A stretch of 64,000 bases of DNA from Candidatus Pelagibacter ubique HIMB140 (lineage in GTDB: Bacteria; Pseudomonadota; Alphaproteobacteria; Pelagibacterales; Pelagibacteraceae). Shown here piece after piece: positions 30,971-39,536 of this stretch. Location: positions 806,001 to 870,000 of the forward strand of contig NZ_LAMZ01000001.1 in the NCBI RefSeq assembly GCF_025558165.1. Reading direction: 5' to 3'. A program made the translations under genes and the position numbers. Each line of letters begins with the position of its first letter. Position 1 is the stretch's first letter. The notes beneath the pieces are model-generated. The model was given only the letters and a program-made list of their open reading frames with translations, ran no database searches and had not been told where the DNA came from.

Positions 30971-32299
30971 TTAATTATTACATTCTTTTTCTAGCCAATT
31001 AGCAACACCTAAAAATCTTTGATCATCGTATTTTGCACCAATTAATTGTACACCTAAAGGTAAATTGTTTTCACCTTGAAGTATAGGTAATGATATACAA
31101 GGTGTACCTAAATAAGACCATACTTTATTAAATTCTGCCGTTCCTGTGCTTTTTAAACCTTTCAGTGCTACTCCAGGACTAGATGGAGATAAAACACCAT
31201 GATAGTCCTCAAAAACTTCCTTATAAGATTCATAGCTTCTTTTCATAAAATCTATAGCTTCTGCATATTCTTTTGCGGAATGTTTGTTACCTTTTGAAAT
31301 TGCATCTTGCATATACTTAGATAATTTTTTCTTATATTTTTTATAATAGAGTGAAAAATTATTAGCTAAATCTGTCTCATGAATTATTTGATGGTATTTA
31401 TGAATATCTTTAAAGTACGAAGGTGTATCAAAAACTTCGATATTATTTTTGAATGATTTTATAAAGTATTCAAATGCTTCTCTTGATTTTTTTCCAAGAA
31501 GCTTCCAATGATCAGTTTTGTAAAAAATAAATTTAGGATCAAACATAGGTCCTTTTTTTGTTTCTACTAACATTTCATCACTAGAGTAATGGACTGTTGC
31601 TGTATCATAATTATCTTTTTTGATTAAAATTTTAGCAAGAAGAGCAACATCTTCAACCGATCTTCCAAAAACACCTATGTGATCTAATTTTTCAGATGTT
31701 TTAAGAACTCCATTTCTACTTATTAATCCATAACTGGGCTTATAACCAACAACTCCGCAATAAGATGCAGGTCTTATAACCGAACCTCCTGTTTGAGAAC
31801 CAATTGCAAGCGGAGCCATAAAAGAAGCTACTGCTGCTGCAGATCCACTAGATGATCCACCTGGGGTTCTAGAATAATCATGAGGATTTGTAGTTTTTGA
31901 AGGACCTAAAAATGCCAATTCTGATGTTGATGTTTTGCCCATTATAATTGCTCCAGCAGATATTAATAGATCAACTATTTCAGCATTTTGAGAATATGAT
32001 TTCCCTTTTCTTATTGATGTTCCACATTCTGTAGGCATATCAACAGTTCCAACAATATCTTTTACCGCAACAGGTATTCCATGAAGTGGACCGAGTGGTT
32101 TGCCTGATTTCCTATGTTCATCAGCCTCTGATGCCTTTTCTAGTAAAAGTTTTTTATCTAAATGCGCCCATGCTTTTACATCTTTTTCAAATTTATTTAT
32201 TCTGTCTATATAAATTTTACATAACTCTACTGATGTAATTTGTGCTTCTTTAATTTTTACAGCAAGTTCTTCAACTTTTAATGAAAAAACATCTGTCAT
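30971..32299 (-). CDS. Amidase (amidase signature family)
   Basis: Amidase-signature hydrolase of 442 residues. The Ser-cisSer-Lys machinery is visible: the Lys in IPVAVKDIVG, the Ser-rich loop RTPGGSSSGSAAAVASF and the nucleophile region GSQTGGSVIRPASYCGVVGYKPS. It resembles GatA but stands alone without gatB or gatC, and its C-terminal half differs, so a catabolic amide hydrolase is more likely than Glu-tRNA amidotransferase. It follows dctM by six bases, so the TRAP transporter may import its amide substrate or the product's relatives. Confidence 0.9.
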   Translation of the reverse strand: MTDVFSLKVEELAVKIKEAQITSVELCKIYIDRINKFEKDVKAWAHLDKKLLLEKASEADEHRKSGKPLGPLHGIPVAVKDIVGTVDMPTECGTSIRKGKSYSQNAEIVDLLISAGAIIMGKTSTSELAFLGPSKTTNPHDYSRTPGGSSSGSAAAVASFMAPLAIGSQTGGSVIRPASYCGVVGYKPSYGLISRNGVLKTSEKLDHIGVFGRSVEDVALLAKILIKKDNYDTATVHYSSDEMLVETKKGPMFDPKFIFYKTDHWKLLGKKSREAFEYFIKSFKNNIEVFDTPSYFKDIHKYHQIIHETDLANNFSLYYKKYKKKLSKYMQDAISKGNKHSAKEYAEAIDFMKRSYESYKEVFEDYHGVLSPSSPGVALKGLKSTGTAEFNKVWSYLGTPCISLPILQGENNLPLGVQLIGAKYDDQRFLGVANWLEKECNN

Positions 32300-32305
32300 T
32301 TTCTT

Positions 32306-33667
32306 TTATTGTGCAAATAAAGTTTCCGGTAACCAAAGCGCTATTCCTGGGAACATATACATTAAAAACATCGCAAATATTACAATTGCTAAAAATGGCA
32401 TTATTCCTCTGAATATATCCATAAGTTCAACATTAGATTTTTGAACTCCTTTTAAATAATAAGCCGACATAGCCATGGGTGGGGTTAAAAACGATGTTTG
32501 TAAATTTAAAGCAATTAACATTGCAAAGAAATATGGATTAACACCAAATACCTCTAACAATGGCAAGAATATTGGAACAAAAATAATCAAAATTTCAGTC
32601 CATTCTAAAGGCCATCCTAAAAGGAAAATGATTATTTGAGTAATGATTAAAAACTGCCACGTAGTAATATTTATAGAGGTAAAGAAGTGCTCAAATACTT
32701 CGTGTCCACCTAAATAAGAAAACACTGATGAAAAAGTCCAGGAACCAATAAACAACCACATGATCATTGCAGTTGTCTTAGCGGTTAAAAACACAGACTC
32801 TTTAAAGTTTTGCCATTTAAGTGTTTTATAAAACCAAGATAAAAGTATTGCCCCAAAAGCTCCTGCTGCAGCTGCTTCTGCTGGAGTTGCAATACCTGCC
32901 AAAATAGTACCTAATACAAGCATAATTAAACCAAACAGGGGAACGAAAGAAACCAAAACTTCTTTTAAAATTTCACCAGTTGGTGGAATATCTTCTTTTG
33001 GAGGTCTAGGAGCAATAGATGGATTTAACCATGCTCTAAATACTGCATATGCAATGTAAAGACCTGCTAAAAGTAGACCTGGAAATATTGCTGCTGCAAA
33101 AAGTCTTAATGGTGATAGTTGGGCTATTACTGAATAAACAATAAGCATAATACTCGGTGGAATTAAAATTCCTAAACATCCACCAGCGCAAATAATTCCT
33201 GACGCAAATTTTTTATCATAACCTGCTTTAACCATTGCAGGCCATGCTAACAATCCCATCAAAGTTACAACAGCACCAATAATTCCTGTAGCTGTCGAAA
33301 ATAATGTACAAGTAATTAGTGCAGCTACCGCCATTGAAGCTGGAAGTCTATGTGCTGCCAATCTAATTGCAAAAAATAGTTTAGCTACAATCCCTGCTCT
33401 TTCAACTAGATATCCCATGAATAAAAATAAAGGCACAGCCGTAAGAACGTTGTTGTCCATAACAGTATAAGTATTTTGAACAAACAATTGGAATATACGA
33501 TTATCAAAAATGTGCTCCATCATTGTTGCATCGTAATAAGCAAAATATCCAAAGCCTATTCCCATAGCCATTAAAGTGAAAGCAATCGGGAAACCTAAAA
33601 GAACTGCAAACAAAAACATACCCATCATTAAAATTGCAATTTCTGGATTTGTTAAACTAAATAACAT
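32306..33667 (-). CDS. dctM: TRAP transporter large permease (DctM)
   Basis: Large membrane subunit (453 residues, about 12 helices) that couples sodium entry to substrate import. Typical segments are PIAFTLMAMGIGFGYFAY near the N-terminus, PLFLFMGYLVERAGIV, CAGGCLGILIPPSIMLIVYSV and NLQTSFLTPPMAMSAYYLKGV. It overlaps dctQ by 11 bases, which is normal in TRAP operons. Confidence 0.94.
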   Translation of the reverse strand: MLFSLTNPEIAILMMGMFLFAVLLGFPIAFTLMAMGIGFGYFAYYDATMMEHIFDNRIFQLFVQNTYTVMDNNVLTAVPLFLFMGYLVERAGIVAKLFFAIRLAAHRLPASMAVAALITCTLFSTATGIIGAVVTLMGLLAWPAMVKAGYDKKFASGIICAGGCLGILIPPSIMLIVYSVIAQLSPLRLFAAAIFPGLLLAGLYIAYAVFRAWLNPSIAPRPPKEDIPPTGEILKEVLVSFVPLFGLIMLVLGTILAGIATPAEAAAAGAFGAILLSWFYKTLKWQNFKESVFLTAKTTAMIMWLFIGSWTFSSVFSYLGGHEVFEHFFTSINITTWQFLIITQIIIFLLGWPLEWTEILIIFVPIFLPLLEVFGVNPYFFAMLIALNLQTSFLTPPMAMSAYYLKGVQKSNVELMDIFRGIMPFLAIVIFAMFLMYMFPGIALWLPETLFAQ

Positions 33668-34241
33668 TTTTTTTGTCCTCTTCTTGAGCTGTTCTCATTA
33701 AAACTTGTTCTGTTTCTTCAGCAACGACCATTCGTGCTGGCCATTGACCTGTTTGAATACATATAATAGATCTAAATACTTCACTGATGCCTTGAATAAT
33801 TAATAAAACACCTGCAGCTGGTATCATCGATTTAACCATATAAATTTGGATTTGAGCTGGACTACTCCAACTAGTCTCTTTTATTTTCCAAGCAAGCGCA
33901 GCATATTCATATCCATAAAAAGCTAACGCGATCACACCTGGAAAAAAGAAAATAAAGTATAAAACCAAATCAATCCAAGCCTGAGTTTTTTGACTAAATA
34001 ATCTGTAAATAACGTCACCTCTAACATGTGATTCTGTAGCTAAACAATATGCGCCTGACATCATTAAAATTGCACCATACATTTGCATACTAAAATCAAA
34101 ATTCCAAAGTGTAGGTGAATTAAAAACATAAGCCATAACTACTTCATAAACAGTTCCTCCCATTAAAACTACTATGCACCACGAAAAAGCTTTACCCATC
34201 GATGTGCTGAGAGTATCTGCAAATTGAATAAATGACTTCAT
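33657..34241 (-). CDS. dctQ: TRAP transporter small permease (DctQ)
   Basis: Four-helix small membrane subunit. I place the start at the ATG at 34241 (MKSFIQFADTLSTSMGKAF, 194 residues), since the longer frame to 34289 would begin inside the terminator-like hairpin. The segment GAYCLATESHVRGDVIYRLF is the conserved DctQ signature. It lies between dctP and dctM. Confidence 0.9.
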   Translation of the reverse strand: MKSFIQFADTLSTSMGKAFSWCIVVLMGGTVYEVVMAYVFNSPTLWNFDFSMQMYGAILMMSGAYCLATESHVRGDVIYRLFSQKTQAWIDLVLYFIFFFPGVIALAFYGYEYAALAWKIKETSWSSPAQIQIYMVKSMIPAAGVLLIIQGISEVFRSIICIQTGQWPARMVVAEETEQVLMRTAQEEDKKNVI

Positions 34242-34268
34242 ATCAAAGAAATATATTAAAATACGTGT

Positions 34269-34298
34269 AAAAAAAAGGGGGTTTTTCAACCCCCTTTT
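34269..34298 (-). terminator. Strong intrinsic terminator/attenuator between dctP and dctQ
   Basis: On the minus strand, 20 bases after the dctP stop, an 11-base stem AAAAGGGGGTT/AACCCCCTTTT with a four-base loop (GAAA) is followed by a run of eight T. This is a textbook rho-independent terminator inside the TRAP operon. Partial read-through would make the periplasmic binding protein far more abundant than the membrane subunits. Confidence 0.9.
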
Positions 34299-34317
34299 AA
34301 ATTTATTTTAAAGTTAA

Positions 34318-35478
34318 TTAGATTTTAACTTTTTCGATTGGACCAAACTCATTTTCATAAGCTAATTTGTAGTTCGGTTGATTCATCAACAGATACTTCA
34401 TAGTTCTCTTAGCGTATGCTTTTTGTGAGTCTACTACTTTTTTGAAGAAAGCATCTTTAGCAGAAAACTCTCCTACAACTTTATCCCAACCTTTTAATTG
34501 TTCTGCTAGGATAGCATCAGACGTTTGGTAAACATTAACCTTATGCTCATTCATCAACTTAGCAAGGTCAGTTGAATATCTAACCAATGCTTTAAAGTAG
34601 TTATCTGAGTTTGCAGCATAAGCAGCATTTCTCAAGATAGCTTGATGTTCAGGTGAAAGGCTGTTTAGTCTCTTAGTGTTCATAGGAATTTCAAACATTT
34701 CCTGAGATTGGTGGAAACTTCCTAAGTGATAGTGTTTAGAGACGTCTTGCATTCCAAACTGTGAGTCTGATGTTGGGTTGTTAAACTCAGCAGCATCAAT
34801 CAAACCAGTTTTCATTGCTGGTTGGATTTCACCACCTGGTAACTGTCTTACAACCATTCCCATAGCAGTTAAAACGTTAGTCGCTAGACCAACAGTTCTA
34901 TACTTCATACCTTTAACATCAGATACTTTAGTTACGTTCTTTTTGAACCAACCAAAAGGCTGTGCAGGCATTGGCATATGGAAGAAACCTGTGTAATTAA
35001 ATCCTACACTTTTTACAGCTTCTTCATATAATGCTCTTCCTCCACCATACTCCATCCATCCCATAACTTCTTGAGACGACATTCCGTATGAAGGACCTGT
35101 TCCAAAAAGAGATGCAGCAGGGTTTTTTCCGTACCAGTATGCTGTCACCCAGTGACCCATATCTACTACTCCAGAACTAACTGCTTGACCAATTTCAGAA
35201 GTTTTTACAACTGCTCCAACTGGTTGCACATCAATTTTTAATTTACCACCTGACATGTCACTAACCATTTTCGCATAGTCTGAAGCCATTTCGAAAAATA
35301 TGTTAGCACCTGATGGCCAAGCAGCTTGCATTTTTAAAGTAACGTGACCGTCACCTAAAGCAATGTTTGGCATAGCCACTGCTGCTGCTGTTGCTGCACC
35401 AGTTGCTGCCGCTGCTTTGAAGAACTTTCTTCTTGAAGGAGTTTTAGAACTCTTCAAAGATTTTTTATTCTTAATCAT
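34318..35478 (-). CDS. dctP: TRAP transporter solute-binding protein with Tat signal
   Basis: Periplasmic receptor of 386 residues. The N-terminus carries a twin-arginine signal (SRRKFFKAAAATGAATAAA) ending near IALGDG. The mature part has VKGMKYRTVGLATNVLTAMG, with the Arg that normally binds the substrate carboxylate, and GLIDAAEFNNPTSDSQFGM, which resembles the TakP/mannitol-chloroaromatic subgroup that binds 2-oxoacids or similar carboxylates. It is preceded by a strong AGAGGAGAATA ribosome site and followed by a terminator. The substrate is not known. Confidence 0.92.
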   Translation of the reverse strand: MIKNKKSLKSSKTPSRRKFFKAAAATGAATAAAVAMPNIALGDGHVTLKMQAAWPSGANIFFEMASDYAKMVSDMSGGKLKIDVQPVGAVVKTSEIGQAVSSGVVDMGHWVTAYWYGKNPAASLFGTGPSYGMSSQEVMGWMEYGGGRALYEEAVKSVGFNYTGFFHMPMPAQPFGWFKKNVTKVSDVKGMKYRTVGLATNVLTAMGMVVRQLPGGEIQPAMKTGLIDAAEFNNPTSDSQFGMQDVSKHYHLGSFHQSQEMFEIPMNTKRLNSLSPEHQAILRNAAYAANSDNYFKALVRYSTDLAKLMNEHKVNVYQTSDAILAEQLKGWDKVVGEFSAKDAFFKKVVDSQKAYAKRTMKYLLMNQPNYKLAYENEFGPIEKVKI

Positions 35479-35603
35479 TTATTCTCCTCTAGTTAATTAA
35501 CTTGGCGAGCACTAAAACATATTTTTAGATTAGAGTCCTTCTAAAAAGTTACCTAGAATGGGTTAGATAGGATTTTTTTACAATTATAGGTAGAATTTAA
35601 AAA

Positions 35604-36677
35604 CTAAATTAGTTTATTATTTTCGTAAATACAGCATTTTTCAGCTGGTATATGTAGTTTAATTTTTTCACCTGAAATTTCAGTTTCTCTATTAACTTTA
35701 GACTTAATTTCAAAGTTATCCATTCTTGCAGTAATCAATTTGTAATTACCAAAATCTTCAACTTTTTGAACATTTACATCAATAAGGTTATCGCTTTGAT
35801 TTTTTGCAATTTTAATAAACTCAGATCTAATTCCTAATTTTATATTTTTACTTTTTAAATTAGACAAATCTGTATTCGTCTTAATTGTTATATTATTTAT
35901 TTTAACAGTATTTTCTGAAGTTGCTTCACTATCAAATAAATTCATAGCAGGTGAACCAATAAAGTAACCAACAAAAGTTGTATTTGGTCTTTCAAATAAT
36001 TCTTTAGGTGAACCTGTTTGCACAACTTCTCCTTCACTCATCACAATTATATTGTCTGCAAATGTCATAGCTTCGTTTTGATCATGTGTTACATAAACTA
36101 AAGTTGTTTTGTATTGCTCGTTTATTTCTTTTAGATTTCTTCTCAATCTAAATTTTAAATCAGGATCAATAACGGTCAAAGGCTCATCCATTAAAACCGC
36201 TGCAACATCTTCTCTAACCAAACCTCTTCCTAAAGATATCAATTGTTTTTGATCTGCTGTTAATTTTCGTGCAGGGAAATTTAAAAAAGATTTTAAATTT
36301 AAAGTTTCTGCAACAGAATTAACTCTTTCATCTATTTTAGCTTTTGAGAAATCTCTACACTTTAGTGGAAAAGCAAGATTTTCAAAAACTGTCATAGTGT
36401 TATAAATTACTGGAAACTGAAAAACTTGAGCAATATTTCTTTCTTCTGTTTTTAAATCTGTAACATCATTATCATCAAACAATATTTTTCCAGCTGATGG
36501 TCTAACTAATCCAGAAACAATATTTAACATTGTTGTTTTTCCACATCCAGAAGGACCTAGGATTGCATATCTATTTCCATTCTCCCAAGTCATCGAAAAT
36601 GGATTTAATGCATAAATTGGATTTGGATCATTTGGATTATAAGAATGCGAGATATTACTTAAATCAATTTTAGCCAT
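35604..36677 (-). CDS. ABC importer ATPase with degenerate signature motif (GlpT/UgpC-like)
   Basis: ATPase of the CUT1/MalK type. The start is placed at the ATG at 36677 (MAKIDLSNISHSYNPND, 357 residues), preceded by GGAGAA; a longer frame needs TTG. Walker A GPSGCGKTT (41-49), Walker B VLMDEP and the switch His in VTHDQNEA (His198) are intact. The ABC signature is LTADQKQ (139-145) instead of LSGGQ, and the D-loop reads VIDPDLK. The C-terminal regulatory domain follows. Paired with the adjacent ATPase, it resembles GlpS/GlpT of rhizobial glycerol transporters. It overlaps the preceding ATPase gene by 8 bases. Confidence 0.9.
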   Translation of the reverse strand: MAKIDLSNISHSYNPNDPNPIYALNPFSMTWENGNRYAILGPSGCGKTTMLNIVSGLVRPSAGKILFDDNDVTDLKTEERNIAQVFQFPVIYNTMTVFENLAFPLKCRDFSKAKIDERVNSVAETLNLKSFLNFPARKLTADQKQLISLGRGLVREDVAAVLMDEPLTVIDPDLKFRLRRNLKEINEQYKTTLVYVTHDQNEAMTFADNIIVMSEGEVVQTGSPKELFERPNTTFVGYFIGSPAMNLFDSEATSENTVKINNITIKTNTDLSNLKSKNIKLGIRSEFIKIAKNQSDNLIDVNVQKVEDFGNYKLITARMDNFEIKSKVNRETEISGEKIKLHIPAEKCCIYENNKLI

Positions 36678-37749
36678 TATTTTCTCCAAATGGTGAGGAT
36701 GCTAATTTACCATTAGCACCAAAGGCATAAGCTCTGTCTATTTTAAAATCTATTTTAATCTTGTCATGAATTTTAAAATTTAAAACCTCTTCTATAGAAA
36801 TAATAATTTTTATACTTCCTCTTTTTAGATGGAGTAAAGTTTCGGAACCACTAATTTCAGCAAGCTCAACTTCAAATTCATGACCATTTTCATCAAGTTC
36901 AATATCTGATGATCTCAAACCAATCTTTAATCCGCTATCTGTTAACTTTGATAAATGATTTGGCGCTTTGATTTCAATACCTTCAAATCTAATTTGATCG
37001 TTAGATATTTCTGCTTCAATAATATTCATTGGTGGATCGTTAGAAATTTCAGCAACTTTTAATGAGCTTGGGTTCTCAAATATTTCTTTTGCTGGACCTA
37101 CTTGTAGTACCTTACCTTCATCTAAAACAATAACCTCTCCATTTAATTCCATGGTTTCTCTTGGATCTGTAGTAGAATAAATTAAGATAGTTTCATCCGC
37201 TAAACCCTTTGAAAACAAGCTCTTAAATTCTTCTCTAAGTTGTTCTCTCAGTTTGTAATCTAAATTTACCAAAGGCTCATCTAACAATAATATTTTAGCA
37301 TTTTTAACTAATGATCTTGCTAGAGAGACACGTTGTTGCTGACCACCAGATAACTCTTGGATTTTTCTATTTTCGTAACCAACTAACCCAACCGATTTTA
37401 AAGATTCCATTACTTTATTTTTGATTTCTTCATTATCGATTTTTCTTTGTCTTAAAGGAAAAGCAATATTTTCAAATACATTTAAATGAGGATAATTAAT
37501 AAATTGTTGATACACCATCGCTACATTTCTTTGCCAAACTGGAATCTTTAAAAAATCTTTACCATCAAATTCGATGGCACCACTGTCTGGGGTTAAAAGC
37601 CCAGCTATAGTTTTTAATAAAGTTGTTTTACCTGATAATGTTCTTCCAAGAATTGTGTATAAATTCCCCTCTTTAAAATTAAATGATACTTCATTTAAGT
37701 GATATTCCTCACTTGGTTTATAAGTTAAATTGTTAGCTATTAAATTCAT
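36670..37749 (-). CDS. ABC importer ATPase lacking the switch histidine (GlpS-like)
   Basis: Second MalK-type ATPase (359 residues). Its signature is perfect (LSGGQQQRVSLARSL, 133-147) and Walker B is ILLLDEP, but the Walker A is unusual (GRTLSGKTT, 35-43) and the switch region reads STTDPRE, with Thr194 where the catalytic His should be. Its defects are complementary to those of the partner ATPase, so the two most likely form an obligate heterodimer with one active composite site. It overlaps the upstream permease gene by one base. Confidence 0.9.
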   Translation of the reverse strand: MNLIANNLTYKPSEEYHLNEVSFNFKEGNLYTILGRTLSGKTTLLKTIAGLLTPDSGAIEFDGKDFLKIPVWQRNVAMVYQQFINYPHLNVFENIAFPLRQRKIDNEEIKNKVMESLKSVGLVGYENRKIQELSGGQQQRVSLARSLVKNAKILLLDEPLVNLDYKLREQLREEFKSLFSKGLADETILIYSTTDPRETMELNGEVIVLDEGKVLQVGPAKEIFENPSSLKVAEISNDPPMNIIEAEISNDQIRFEGIEIKAPNHLSKLTDSGLKIGLRSSDIELDENGHEFEVELAEISGSETLLHLKRGSIKIIISIEEVLNFKIHDKIKIDFKIDRAYAFGANGKLASSPFGENNG

Positions 37750-38597
37750 TATTTAATTGCTCCTGATAGATTTCCTTTAGATAGATATCTCTCAACAATG
37801 AAGGCTACTATAATTAATGGTGCAACAGAAACGAGAGCAGATGCTGACAAACTCCACCATGGTGTAACAGATGAGTTCAGAGCAACAATTTTAACTGGTA
37901 ATAACTGTACTTCTGTAAAAGTTAAAATGAATGCAAAGAAGAAGTCAATCCATCCAAAAATAATACAAAACATACCAGCAACAATTAATCCCGGTATAGA
38001 ATTTGGTAACACTACTTTTAAGAAAGCTTGATAAGGATTACATCCATCAATCAAAGCTGTTTCATCAATTTCTCTTGGAACTTTATTAAAGAAATCAACC
38101 ATAATCCAAACTGCTATAGGCATCAGTAAAACAATATAAACTACAATTAATCCTAAAAGACTATCCAGTAGATTGATTGAACTTAAAAATAAGAAAAATG
38201 GAATTGATAAAACAATTGGCGGCATAATTCTTTGAGAGATAAAGAAAAATGTAATGTCATTATTTTTTACAAAACCCGCTTTAAAGGTGTATCTGGATAA
38301 AGCATAAGCTGACAGTGTGCCAAGAATTATACTAATTAAACTTGCAGTACACGTTACAAATAAACTATTGAAATAAGGTTCTACTATATCAACTCCACCT
38401 TTGGCTGGAGATTTTATCAAAACTTTCCAACCCTCTAAATTAGGCTCAAAATCTACCCACGGTATGTAGGTAACTCCCCCATTTACAGATTGAAAATCTT
38501 TGAACGATGTAGTTAGAGCCCATAGAAAAGGAGCAACAACAAACACTGCCCAGAAGACAATAAAAAAATATTTTAAAAATGTATAAAATTTGCTCAT
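37749..38597 (-). CDS. ABC importer permease (MalG type)
   Basis: Inner-membrane permease of 282 residues with six helices. The EAA loop ETALIDGCNPYQAFLKVVLPNSIPG couples it to the ATPases. N-terminal FFIVFWAVFVVAPFLWALTTSFKD is typical of MalG/UgpE/GlpQ-type subunits. It lies three bases after the other permease gene. Confidence 0.93.
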   Translation of the reverse strand: MSKFYTFLKYFFIVFWAVFVVAPFLWALTTSFKDFQSVNGGVTYIPWVDFEPNLEGWKVLIKSPAKGGVDIVEPYFNSLFVTCTASLISIILGTLSAYALSRYTFKAGFVKNNDITFFFISQRIMPPIVLSIPFFLFLSSINLLDSLLGLIVVYIVLLMPIAVWIMVDFFNKVPREIDETALIDGCNPYQAFLKVVLPNSIPGLIVAGMFCIIFGWIDFFFAFILTFTEVQLLPVKIVALNSSVTPWWSLSASALVSVAPLIIVAFIVERYLSKGNLSGAIK

Positions 38598-38600
38598 AAT

Positions 38601-39464
38601 TTATTCTTTTAAAAGTAATTTAGTTAAAACCTTTGCAATAATTGTTAAACTTATGATCATAATAATTAAGTAAGTAAAAGACATCGAGGCTGCATATCCC
38701 ATTTGAAACTCTCTTAATCCTTTAATAAAAATATAAAAACTTGATGTTTCGGTTGCAGTTCCAGGACCACCTGAAGTTAAAACATATACGGTATCCATAA
38801 TTTTAGATGCCTCAATTAATCTTATAATTATTGCACCAATTGATATTGGAGCCATTAATGGAAAAGTTACGTAAATAAATTTTCTAACAGGACTGGCACC
38901 ATCAATTGCAGCAGCTAAAAATGGTTCTTTGGGTAATGACAATAAACCTGCTAATAAAAGCAGAAACATAAATGGTGTCCACTGCCAAACCTCAACTATA
39001 ATTACTGTAAATTTAGCTAAAGCTGGGTCTGTTAACCATTTAGGAGATAAACCAAAATTAGATAAAATATCATTAACAGGTCCTAAAGATTCATGAAAAA
39101 AAGTTCTCCAAATAACAGTCATGATAACTGGAGTTGTCATCATTGGTACTAAAAATAAAACTCTAAAAAATCTTTTAAATTTAATGTCTTTCCAAACCAT
39201 ATGTGCAAGAGCAAATCCAATCACATACTGGAGAATTACTGTTGTAACAGACAGAAAACTTAATCTAAAAAAAGATTCCCAAAATCTTGGGTCGTCTGTA
39301 AAAAGACGAATATAATTTTCTATACCTATAAAATCTAAACCTGGATTGTAACTATTCCACCCAGATAAACTTAATCGAACTACAAAAATAATTGGAAAGA
39401 TTAAAATTCCAATAAGCACAAATAAACCTGGAAACAGAAAAAAATATTTATGCTTAAAGTTCAT
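38601..39464 (-). CDS. ABC importer permease (MalF type)
   Basis: Permease of 287 residues with six helices. Its EAA loop reads LAAAIDGASPVRKFIYVTFPLMAP. Segments such as PMMTTPVIMTVIWRTFFHE and SGGPGTATETSSFYIF match UgpA/GlpP-type subunits. It is the first membrane gene after the binding protein and is separated from it by a 72-base gap containing a hairpin. Confidence 0.93.
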   Translation of the reverse strand: MNFKHKYFFLFPGLFVLIGILIFPIIFVVRLSLSGWNSYNPGLDFIGIENYIRLFTDDPRFWESFFRLSFLSVTTVILQYVIGFALAHMVWKDIKFKRFFRVLFLVPMMTTPVIMTVIWRTFFHESLGPVNDILSNFGLSPKWLTDPALAKFTVIIVEVWQWTPFMFLLLLAGLLSLPKEPFLAAAIDGASPVRKFIYVTFPLMAPISIGAIIIRLIEASKIMDTVYVLTSGGPGTATETSSFYIFIKGLREFQMGYAASMSFTYLIIMIISLTIIAKVLTKLLLKE

Positions 39465-39494
39465 TTATAAACTTGGATTATATTATGTTTTTTA

Positions 39495-39524
39495 TATGTG
39501 GCCATTTTAATTAATGGCCACATA
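39495..39524 (-). other. Intercistronic hairpin between binding protein and permease genes
   Basis: TATGTGGCCATT and AATGGCCACATA form a perfect 12-base stem with a six-base loop, starting 12 bases after the binding-protein stop. In the direction of transcription the stem is followed by A-rich rather than T-rich sequence. It therefore looks more like a 3'-protecting or processing hairpin than an intrinsic terminator. It would raise binding-protein mRNA over permease mRNA. Confidence 0.75.
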
Positions 39525-39536
39525 AATTAAGTATTT

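Noticed and set aside
30971..32299. GatA subunit of glutamyl-tRNA amidotransferase
   Set aside because: The amidase signature fits, but gatB and gatC are not nearby and the context is a transporter operon, so a general amidase is the safer call.
34242..34289. 16-residue extension of DctQ
   Set aside because: It would start inside the terminator stem; the ATG at 34241 gives a normal DctQ N-terminus.
35479..35603. Riboswitch upstream of dctP
   Set aside because: The 125-base gap has a good ribosome site but I found no convincing long stem or known aptamer core. It probably only holds the promoter.
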